A stretch of 64,000 nt of DNA from Chloroflexota bacterium. GTDB lineage: Bacteria; Chloroflexota; Dehalococcoidia; Tepidiformales; Tepidiformaceae. The stretch spans positions 1 through 64,000 of the forward strand of contig JAPPBY010000019.1 of NCBI GenBank assembly GCA_026702615.1. The letters are read 5' to 3'. A program made the position numbers and the translations under genes. Positions 17,501 through 26,900 of the stretch are shown here, piece by piece (position 1 is the stretch's first letter; the number at the start of each line of letters is the position of its first letter). Below the pieces are notes generated by a model that saw only the letters and a list, made by a program, of their open reading frames with translations, was not told the origin of the DNA and searched no databases.

Positions 17501-18760
17501 ATGGCCACCCGCACCGAAGCGACCTCCACCGACTACCGGCACCCCTACCGTCCTCTCCCGGTGAAGGCGTTCAATGCCCTTGGTCGGGCCGCGGGAGCCG
17601 TTGGCTGGTCGAACGCACTGAGCGTCGAGGCACTCGTCGATTCCGCGAAGCGGAAGACCGGGCTTTCGGACTTCGGGGACGACGGCCACGTCGAGGCGTT
17701 GGACGTGCTGGTGCGGTCGATGAACGAGGAGGCGCAACTGACCGCCACCGGCAGAGTGGTGCAACGGTCGCGGCTCGAGGGGGCGCTTGTGCAGCGCCTG
17801 CGCATCGAGGAGTTGGTCAAGCGCCATCCGGATATCCAGGAGATCGACCTCGGTACCATCATCGTCATCACGGGGCTGCAGCGGACCGGCACCACCGTGC
17901 TGCACCGCCTGCTGTTCTCGCATCCAGACATCCGAGGCGTGACGGGTTTCGAAGCCATGGAGCCTGTTCCAGCAGGCGCCGTGAACGCACGGGGGTCGGC
18001 CATCCCGATCACCCGCGCCACGCTCGCACAACGCGCGATCGGGTACCTGTCGCCAAACTTCAATGCGATCCACCCGATGGACCCGGGTGAGCCGGAGGAA
18101 GACATCCTGCTGCTCGATCTGAGCCTCATGAGTCAGACACCGGAAGCGACGATGCATGTCCCGACGTACGCCCGCTGGCTGGAGGAGCAGGACCAGGAAC
18201 GGGCCTACGAGTACTTCGCGAAGGTGCTGAGGATCCTGTGCTGGCGGCATCCCGGCCGGCACTGGGTGCTCAAGACGCCCCAGCACATGGAGTACCTCAA
18301 CGTGTTCCTGAAGGTCTTTCCCGAGGCGCTGGTGGTCCAGACCCATCGGGATCCGCGCAAGACAGTGCCGTCGTTCTGCAGCATGGTCGCGCACGGGCGA
18401 GGCATCTTCAGCGACGCCGTCGACCCGCAGGAAATCGCCAGCCACTGGCTCCGGAAGACGCAGCGGATGGTGGACTCGGCCATGGACACGCGGGTCACGG
18501 CGAATCCCGACCAGTTCATCGACGTCTCGTACTACGACCTCATGGACGACCCAATCGGCCAGCTCCGGCGCATTACCGACCGCGCGGGGGTCGCGTTCGA
18601 CGGTGAGGCGGTGCGGAACGCCGAGGAGTACCTGGAGGCCAACCCCCAGAACCGGTTCGGCAGGCACAGCTACCGGCTTGACGACTTCGGGCTGGACGAG
18701 GAAACGATCGACGAGCACTTCTCCGCCTATCGGGAGAAGCACGACATCCCCTTCGAATAG
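17501..18760 (+). CDS. Sulfotransferase-family protein (Sulfotransfer_3 type)
   Basis: A 419-residue putative PAPS-dependent sulfotransferase. The 5'-phosphosulfate-binding loop reads GLQRTGTTVLHRLL (about 125-138) and the 3'-phosphate-binding region VVQTHRDPRKTVPSFCSM lies near residue 275. The size and the conserved HPGRHWVLKTPQHMEYL segment fit a group of bacterial sulfotransferases found beside SDR and DUF1214 genes. The acceptor could be a sterol-like or hydroxylated lipid, but this rests on context only. Starts at ATG 17501 with no strong ribosome site; translation may be coupled to the preceding gene. Confidence 0.8.
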   Translation: MATRTEATSTDYRHPYRPLPVKAFNALGRAAGAVGWSNALSVEALVDSAKRKTGLSDFGDDGHVEALDVLVRSMNEEAQLTATGRVVQRSRLEGALVQRLRIEELVKRHPDIQEIDLGTIIVITGLQRTGTTVLHRLLFSHPDIRGVTGFEAMEPVPAGAVNARGSAIPITRATLAQRAIGYLSPNFNAIHPMDPGEPEEDILLLDLSLMSQTPEATMHVPTYARWLEEQDQERAYEYFAKVLRILCWRHPGRHWVLKTPQHMEYLNVFLKVFPEALVVQTHRDPRKTVPSFCSMVAHGRGIFSDAVDPQEIASHWLRKTQRMVDSAMDTRVTANPDQFIDVSYYDLMDDPIGQLRRITDRAGVAFDGEAVRNAEEYLEANPQNRFGRHSYRLDDFGLDEETIDEHFSAYREKHDIPFE

Positions 18761-18787
18761 GGCACTCAGGAGGCAGGGACAGGCCAC

Positions 18788-19795
18788 ATGAGAAAAGATC
18801 CGAGGCAGACGGGCGGTGGCAGTGTCATCGACGCCCTCATCGCGGCCGTACGGGACCTGAGGGAACCCAAGGTGGCGGAAGTAAGCCCCACCCCCGACGA
18901 CGTGCGAATCGACGGGAAGACCTGCCTGGTGACGGGCACGAACAGCGGGTTGGGGAAGGCTGCAGCGGTGGAGCTGGCCAGGCGCGGCGGCAACATGATC
19001 CTCGCCTGCAGGCCGGGGCATCCCGAAGCCCGCGACGAGATCAGGCGGCTGTCCGGCTCAGGCAGCGTGGAACTGCTGGAGGTGGACCTCTCCGACCTGG
19101 AATCCGTTCACCGGTTCTGTGACGTCCTGGTTCAACGCGGGATCCGGATCGACATCGCCGTGCTGAATGCCGGTTTGATGCCGCGCAACGCGAAGAAGAC
19201 CCCGCAAGGCTACGAGACGATGTTCGCGGTGCACTTCCTCGCGAATCGGGTGATGGTTGACCGCTGGCTGGGGGACGGCGTGATTCGCCCATCCGGCCCC
19301 GACGGCGACATTCCGCGCATCGTCTTCATTTCGTCGGAGGCGCACCGATCGGCCCACACCGCTGACTTCGATGACCCCGGGACGTACGTGGAGTATGGCC
19401 CTGGCGAGAGCATGAATCGGTACGGGCTCACCAAACTCCTGCAGTGCACGTTCGCAACCGAACTCTCTCGCCGGCTCAGCCCGGACGACACGGTCGAAGT
19501 GGCTGTGCACTCCATGTGCCCGGGAGGCGTGGCGACCAACATCGCCCGAGACACGCCGCTGCTGCTGAAGCCACTGGTGAGGGCCATCCTCGGGCACTTC
19601 TTCCAATCGCCGGAAGAGGCGATCGGGCCCGTCATCTACCTCTGTTGCGCGGAGGAGGCGGGCCGGACGACGGGGATGTACCTGCACCTGATGCAGCGCA
19701 AGGCCGTCTCTCCACTGGCACTGGATCCGGAAAACGGCGCCAGGCTGTGGGAAGCGAGCGAGCCCCTGGTGGCGAGGTCACGGGAGTCCCGCTGA
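18788..19795 (+). CDS. Short-chain dehydrogenase/reductase (retinol dehydrogenase-like)
   Basis: A 335-residue classical SDR that would oxidise or reduce an alcohol/ketone with NAD(P). The cofactor motif TGTNSGLG is at about 49-56, NAG follows in VLNAGLM, the catalytic serine is in VFISSEAH near 182, and the active-site Tyr212/Lys216 pair is in YGLTK. The longer N- and C-terminal parts resemble retinol or protochlorophyllide-reductase-like SDRs that act on lipophilic substrates. Third gene of the DUF1214-sulfotransferase operon, 27 bases after the sulfotransferase; the ribosome site is GGAGGCAGGG. Confidence 0.87.
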   Translation: MRKDPRQTGGGSVIDALIAAVRDLREPKVAEVSPTPDDVRIDGKTCLVTGTNSGLGKAAAVELARRGGNMILACRPGHPEARDEIRRLSGSGSVELLEVDLSDLESVHRFCDVLVQRGIRIDIAVLNAGLMPRNAKKTPQGYETMFAVHFLANRVMVDRWLGDGVIRPSGPDGDIPRIVFISSEAHRSAHTADFDDPGTYVEYGPGESMNRYGLTKLLQCTFATELSRRLSPDDTVEVAVHSMCPGGVATNIARDTPLLLKPLVRAILGHFFQSPEEAIGPVIYLCCAEEAGRTTGMYLHLMQRKAVSPLALDPENGARLWEASEPLVARSRESR

Positions 19796-19811
19796 CCCGT
19801 GCCACCCGGGT

Positions 19812-20591
19812 TTACTCCGCGGGAAACTCGTCGGCCGGGAACACGTCGTTGACGATTTGCAGGTCGCCAGCGGGGCAGTGCGGAAGCCAGATGCGCCGCC
19901 ACTCCTCCCTGGGAATGTGGTGGAGTATCTCGCCGCCGGCCACGATCTCGGCTTCCAGCTCGTAGCGGTGGTGGCGACTGATTTCGACGCCCTCGTGCGG
20001 GAGTTCGAGCTCGATCGGGAACCCATCAAGGTCACCCTTGCTTGCTTCGGTGACAAGCAGTCGCTCTTCGGGATCCGTGACATCGATCAGGCGAACGCGG
20101 AGCACGGCCTCGGCGGGCAGCTCCCGATCGGGAAAGCCCGAGTGAATGACCACCGGCAAGGGCTCGACGCACGTGTCGAAGGGATTCGTGGAGATGACCA
20201 CGACATCGCTGTTGCGCGGAGCGCCCCGCGTGAGGACCGTGTGGACGGTGTCGTTGATGTAGAGCAGGTCATCACCAAGCTCGACCCTGGCGCTGAGCGA
20301 GTATTCGTTGCGGTCGGAGACCTGGTCGGGGTCGTACTCGATGCGGAAGCGAACGGGGAGGCGTTCGGCGTTCGCGATCACGTCACGGCCGAGCTCCACG
20401 GAAGACGCATCAGCCAGCGAGGTATCGAGCAGCCTGACCGTGACGACGGCGCCTTCCGGCAGGTCGACCTCGCGAGCGAAGCGCACCTCGCCGGTGATCA
20501 CGCCCGTGGACCCGGACCCACAGGCGGCTGAAACAGCCGCGACCACTGCGAAGACGGCGACAACGAGAGCATGCGAAACGAGAAGCGTCAC
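19812..20591 (-). CDS. YbaY-like lipoprotein with two domains
   Basis: A 259-residue lipoprotein with a type II signal peptide (lipobox VSAAC, Cys24). Two similar beta domains follow (about 30-125 and 135-235), each with the LPEGAVVTVRLLD-like opening, a central FRIEYDP or IELELP strand and a later YxLxAxV strand; these resemble the YbaY/YscW lipoprotein domain. A role in the cell envelope is likely but unproven. The start is GTG, preceded by GGGAGGAG. The gene converges on the SDR gene with a 16-base gap. Confidence 0.7.
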   Translation of the reverse strand: MTLLVSHALVVAVFAVVAAVSAACGSGSTGVITGEVRFAREVDLPEGAVVTVRLLDTSLADASSVELGRDVIANAERLPVRFRIEYDPDQVSDRNEYSLSARVELGDDLLYINDTVHTVLTRGAPRNSDVVVISTNPFDTCVEPLPVVIHSGFPDRELPAEAVLRVRLIDVTDPEERLLVTEASKGDLDGFPIELELPHEGVEISRHHRYELEAEIVAGGEILHHIPREEWRRIWLPHCPAGDLQIVNDVFPADEFPAE

Positions 20592-20905
20592 CGGTTCACT
20601 CTCCTCCCGCCGTACACAGAGTATGCGGCCCGTACGGAAGTCGTTTCCTGACGGGGGCTTTACGGGCCCACGGGTGGGGCGAGGCGAAACGGACAGATGA
20701 GGAACCCGCTGTGGTCAGGGGTGGCTCACCAAGGGAGACGGTACGACGAACTTTCGAACTGACGGTGGCGCTGTAGGTACCGAGGCGCTTCGCCCACCGA
20801 ACGCTCTCTGCCACTGGACGGACATCGGTTTGACGCTCCGCTCATGCGAAGTGGGCTGCACTCGCTTCTTCGTGGTGCTCTCGTTCTGAGGGTGACCACG
20901 AGCAC
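20592..20905. other. Gap between lipoprotein and giant protease gene
   Basis: No gene was recognised in this 314-base stretch. The side next to the protease (about 20829-20905) is similar to the 3' flank of the RCC1 protein gene (about 29812-29884), including the GCTCATGCG and AGCACCTACT blocks, so the duplication of these genes includes some downstream DNA. The other side holds the promoter and GGGAGGAG ribosome site of the YbaY-like gene, with CATACT as a possible -10. No clear terminator hairpin with a T run was seen. Confidence 0.5.
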
Positions 20906-23900
20906 CTACTCTCCGTCGGCTGCGGTTCTCCCCACCTTCCAGCTGGCGGCCTCGGTGGCCACGACCCAGTAGGTCGTGCCAGACGAGAACGTGGTCAAGG
21001 TGTTGACGCCGGGCACCTCGTCCAGTCCGGGGAAGTACCCGAGCCACCGGCCTGCGGTTTCGTCCCAGGTGTAGACCGCGACAACCTCCTCCGGAAGGCC
21101 AGCCTCGCCGATGACGACGCCATCGGCGCCGGGCCACTCGAACGATGTCCACGAGGGGCCCACCTCCAGCTCCATCAACGCGGCCTCGAGACCCACGGAG
21201 TAGACCCTCGTGCGGGTGCCGTCGGCCGAGGTCACCGTGACGGTGATCTCCGAGAGGCCCGCAAGGGTGACCTGGTGGCCGTTGGTGTCGGTGCCGTCGG
21301 CGTCAGGCGGGTCGATGGCGACTTCCGTGCGGCGCTGCAACCCCCCTGCCTCGACGCTCGTCTCCGTCACGCCCTCGGCGATGACGCCCTCGTAGTCGGT
21401 CCGGTCTGGGTCGAACGTCCCGATGTCGATGCCGCTGAGAGAGAGCGAGGAGAGGCGCGCGTCAATGGCATCGGGCATGTTGTAGGTGTAGACCTTGCCG
21501 TCGCTTTCGTCGGCCACGTACATGACGGCGCCGTCAGACCAGATGCCCCGCGGGCTGTTATTGCTGGCCTGGCTGAGCTTCTCGAACTCCTCGTCCCTGA
21601 CTCGTTCAAGGCTGGCGTCTTCAGTCGCCGCTACCGCCTCCTCGCGGGTTGGGAGGCGGTAGGCGAAGAGACGTCGTGGGCTTGAGCCGGGGTCGGAGAC
21701 CCAGAGCGTGACGCCATCGGACCAGATGTCTGTGGGAGAGCCGTTGGCGGAGTCGAGAGCGTATTCGGCAAGAAGGTCACCACTCTCAAGGTCGTAGGCG
21801 AAGACGGCGTTGCGGCGTTCGTCGAGGACCCACATGGTCTCGCCGTCGGACCAGATGCCGCGTGCGTCGGCGTTGCGCTCGTCCAGGTCGATGTCGCGGT
21901 CCTCGAGGCGCTCCCCGGTGGTCAAGTCGTACGCGAAGAGCTTCTCCCGACCGCTGTCCGAGACCCATGCCACGCCCTCGTCGTCGGACCACACCCCACG
22001 GGGCGCCCGGTTGCGCTCGTCGAGCGCGAACTCGCGGTCCTCGACGCGCTCGCCGCTCTCAACGTCGTAGGCGTAGATGGCGTCGTCGGCGCCGTCTCCG
22101 TTGTGGAGGAGCCAGAGGGTGGCGCCGTTGGACCAGGAGCCGGTGGGGCGGTCGTGGCCGCTTTCGAGCGCCTCGATGTCGTGCTTCACCGTCCACTCAA
22201 AGTCGGCTGTGCTAGGCGTCGGGCCACTCGGGCCGCCGCCACCACCGCCACCGCCGCCACCGCCGCCACCGCCGGTGAAGATGGCGGGCGCGACCGTCAC
22301 CGGACCTTCCGTGACGGTGATCGTGATGCCGATGGTGGCGGAGGCGCCGTCCGGGTCGCGGACGGTCACGGTCAGCATGTACTCGGCCTGCACCGCCACG
22401 TCGAGGATGGCGTCGGTCGCCACCATGACTTGCCCGGTGTGCTCCTCGATCTCGAAGGCGTCGGCGCCAGCGCCGCTGAGCGAGTAGGACAGGGTCAGCG
22501 GCTCGTGGTCTACATCTATGGCCGTGAAGGGCGCGCCGACGAGGTCGCCTTCCCGAGCGGTCTCGCCGATCTCACGCTCGGTCGGCTGTTCCTCGAACCG
22601 CGGCGGGTCGTTCACGGACTGCACGGTGACGTACACGTTCGCGCTGACGGGGGCGTTCACACCGTCGGAGGCCGTGTAGGTGAAGCTGTGGACGCCGTGC
22701 TCGTTGGGATTGGGGGTGTACGTGAAGGTGTTGTCGCTCTCCAGGGTCGGGGTGCCCTGCGCAGGGTTGGCCCGCCCCAGCGCGACCGTCAGGGATACGC
22801 CTTCAGGGTCGCTGTCGTTGCCCAGCACGTCGATGGTGACGGGGGTGTCCTCGGGGGTGGTGGGGCGGTCGTCCCTCGCCACGGGGGGCTCGTCGATGTC
22901 GTTGACCGTGATGGTGACGGTCGTGCTGTCGCTCTCGTCCGAGGGGTCGGTGGCCGTGACGACTACCGTGTACGTGTCCTCCGTCTCCCGGTCGAGGACG
23001 GTTCCCGGGCCGACGCGGATCTGGCCGCTCGACCCGTCGATGGTGAATTCGGCGGCGTCAGGCCCGGACAGTGTGTACGTCAGCACGTCGTTGTCGGCGT
23101 CGGTGGCCCGGACCCGCGCCCCGACCAGCGTCCGCTCGGCCGCGTTCTCGTCGACGGAGCGGTCCATCGAGGGGCTGTCGAACTCCGGAGCGTTGTTGAC
23201 GGGGGGCGGCGCCTGTACGGAGCGGGCGGAGACCCTCAGCACGCGCTTGCCGGAGTCGTGCCCATCGGTGTAGTCGACGGTCACGCGCAAGGAACGGCCG
23301 ACGTCGTCGTCGACCGGGGTGTAGAAACCGCTGTTCGCGCCGCTGATTGGCGTCCACGTCGCCCCGGCCCCGCGCTCCCAAGTCCACGACTCCCCGCTGA
23401 TGCTGCCGTCGGGGTCGGCCAGGGTCGCCTCGAGCTGCGTGCCGACCTGGGGCTGTCCGGAGGAGAGTGTGAGCGTGCCGGCCTCGTCGACGTTCCCGAC
23501 ATTCACCGTCACGGCGTGACGCGCCGTGTGCGCCGCGTCCGCGGCCTCGATCGTCAGGAAGTACGATGCGCGGTCCTCGAAGTCGGGCGGCGCTGCGAAG
23601 GCGAGCGCACCGCCGCTGAACGTGAAGTGGGTGGCGTCGGCGCCGGCGAGCGTGATGATGACCGTGCCGCCCTCCGGGTCGGTGGCGCTGTAGTTGCCGA
23701 GCGTGCGGGTGTTCTCCTCGATCTCGAAGCTGGCGGGTCCGGTGATGACCGGCGGTTCGTCCACGTTCGTCACAGTGACGATGACGTCGAAACCGCCGTC
23801 ATGGGTCCCATCGGTCGCGTTGAGGGTGACGTTGAAGACGCTATCGCGGTTGGAATCGGCAGGGTCGTCATGATCGGGCACATCGGCGAAGGTCAGCTCG

Positions 23901-26900
23901 CCCGTGGTCTCGTCGAATGCGAAGTCGAGGGCGTCCGGCCCGGAGAGCGGCTTCCAGCTCGCGGGCTGCCCCTCCGGGTCGGCCTTGGTGTATGTGCCGA
24001 CGAAGTCCGTCGCGTTCTCCGCGATCGTGACGTGGGCCGGGCCACTGATCTCGGGCGCCTCATCGACATCCGTCGGCCGGACGAGCACATCGAGTCTGCC
24101 AACGAGGAAGGAGTCGCTGGCAAGGATCTCGACTTCGTAGACATCGTCATCGTTGGCATCATCGCTGTCCTCGTAGTTGGGTCGCTGCTTGAAGCGGAGT
24201 TCGCCCGAGTTCGCGTCGATGGTGAACAGCCCGCCATCGTCCCCGCCGACGTCGAAGGTGATTGCCCGGGTCGGCTCTTCCGGGTCGCTGGCCTGGTAGG
24301 TGGCAACCGCGCCCAGCCCGTCCTCGGGAAAATCGACATCCGCGGGGCCCGTGACGAGGGGCGGTTCGTCTACGTCCTGGACGGTGATGCGTACAGCATG
24401 CTCAGTGTGGCGGGCGGCATCGGCGACGCGGACAGTCACGTTGTATTCGTTGTCCTTGCCCACGTCTCCCGGTTCGTCGTAGTCCGGCGGCATCTTGAAC
24501 TCGAGGGCGCCGTCCGCGACCGCAGCGTCCTGTCCATCGTCCGGCGTCTCGTCTTCGGGGCCTCCGAGGGTGAAGGCGTCTTTGTCGGGCCCCAGGAGGG
24601 TGTACGTGAGGGGCTCGTCCTCGATGTCCATACCCACATACTCCGCCACGATCCCTTCGGAGTTCTCGAGGACGCTGACCTCGCGCGGCCCGCTGATGGT
24701 CGGAGCGTCGTTCTCGTTCAGGACGTTGACCGTCACGGTGATGCGGTCGTCGATCAGGTCGTTGCTGTTGCCTTCCACGTTCTTCCGGTCGCTGACGCTC
24801 ACCTCGACCGTGTAGGTGTCCTGTGTTTCGTAGTCGAGGTTGAGGGAGGCGCGCACCCGCAGTTGCCCGGTCAGTTCGTCGATCACGAACGGGGCGATGG
24901 GGGGCACGCTGTAGTAGAGCTGATCGCCATCGGGGTCAATCGCGAGCACGGGCGCTCCGACCGCCGCGGGACTCACCGCGTGCTCGCCGATCTCGCGCAC
25001 GCCCGTCTCGGTGGCAGGGAACAGGGGCCCGAGGTTCGCAGGCTCCGGCTCGGCGGTGATGGTCGCTGCACCGCCGGCGCCCGCCCTGTTGACCGCTCGC
25101 ACCTGGACGTCGTAGCGAGTGTGGTTGGCGAGGCCGGTGACGGAAGCGCGCAGGTCGCCGTCGCCGCTGCTCCACGCGGTCTGCCACCCGGTCCAGCTGT
25201 CCGCGTCGGCGACGCTGCTCCGGATGTCGTAACGCACGATGTCCGCGCCGCCGTCGGAGGCCGGCGGACTCCAGGTGATGGCAAGTCCGCTGGTGAAGGC
25301 CGTGGCGGCCATGTTGGTGGGCGCGCCCGGCGCCACCGCCACGCTGCCGACGTAGGTTTGCGACCACGGGCCGGCGCCGGCGTCGTTGTTGGCCCGGACC
25401 TGGATGTCGTAGCGGACGCCGCTGGTCAGGCCCGTGAGATCGTGGGAGAGGGCGCCCGAGGTCTGGGCGTCCGTGACCTCCGTCCAGTGCTCGGCGGCCT
25501 TGTCCGCGGCGTTGCTGCGGATATAGCGCAGGTCGTAGGAGGTAATCGCGGAAGCGCCGGTTTCGCTCGGGGCATTCCACGTGAGCAGCAGCGAGTCGGC
25601 GTCGGACGTCCCGGAGGGGGTCGCAGGCGCGCCGGGCCTCAGGCTGAGGCCATAGAACTTGATGCGGAACTCCCTGAACGTCCCTCCGTTGCCGGCAAAT
25701 TCATCGGTGATGTGCAGCTTCCAGGCGCCAACCGGGCTTTCGCCCAGGTGCTTCGCCGAGCCGAAACGGATCGCCCCGTCAAAGGCGTAGGGGCGGTCCA
25801 GGTAGTCTCGCACTTCGCCGGAGTGCGTCAGCAGGGACGTGGCGCCCGTGGGGGACTCGAGCTCGATTTTCAGGTCACGGAAGCTGTCGTGGTCGATCTC
25901 GGCGGTGATCTCCACGAACTCGATAAAGTCGATGCTGCTCTGAGAGATTGTGACGGTGCGCGTGTAGGGCGTGTTGATGACGGTGGAGAACCGTGTCGGG
26001 CCCGTCCAGCGCACCTCGTGCGTGCGCTGATCCTGCACGTTGGTCCAGTCCGCTGCGAGGTCGACCGCCGCGCCGGCGTCGACCACGCCGAAGCCGTACT
26101 TGTGGTTGAACGAGTAGACCTCCGTGTCGGAGCCATACTGCAGCGCGCCATCCTCCCAACCGCCATCGGACGCATCGTTCTTGCGCGCGGACGCGGCCAG
26201 GATCAGCTTCACGTCGCGCCAGGTGAGCGAGGAGTTGGCAGACTTGATCAGCGCCACGACGCCGGACACGATGGGCGCAGCCGCAGAGGTGCCGCCGAAG
26301 TCGCCCCAATACAGACCGGGCGTAAAGTCCGAGCCGTCGCCGTAGGCGTACAGCAGCGCGGCGGACTTCGTGGTCGTGATGAATGCGCCATCCCCGTGGG
26401 ACGGGGCGCACACCCACAGGTTGGCGCCAGGCTCGGAGTAGCGGCTCTTCTTGCCGTTATGGTCGACCGCGCAGACGGCCGTGACGCCGTAGAAGTTTGC
26501 GTACCCGTCCAGGTTGGCGTTGTCCAGGGCGTAGTCGTCCGGATCGCCGCCGTTGCCGGCGGCCCAGACGTAGGAGATGCCCCGGCCGCCGTCCCCTTCT
26601 CTCAGCCCTGTTTCGATCGCCGCGATCCAGGTAGCTTCGGCGGGGTGGGGCGCGCCATCATCCGAGAATCCCCAGCTGTTGGACGACACCTGCGTGCCCC
26701 GCCTGTGGCGGGTCATCGCATCCACCAGGTCGCGGGTCTCCGCCTCGCCTGCGTCCAGCCAGTCGACGAAGTTATAGCTGTAGATCGTCGCTCCGGGCGC
26801 CACGCCCCGGACACCGAGCTTGTTGTGCTCGGCGGCGATCAGCCCTGCAACGGACGTTCCATGATTCACCCAGAAGAGATTTGAGACGCCCCCCGGCACT

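Noticed and set aside
20596-20814. A 72-codon minus-strand ORF in the gap before the protease
   Set aside because: No family signature, poor start context and overlap with the promoter area of the YbaY-like gene.
22103-26884. A 1593-codon open frame on the plus strand
   Set aside because: It runs antisense to the giant protease. The protease frame has recognisable domains and catalytic residues; the plus frame has none and owes its length to GC-rich third positions.
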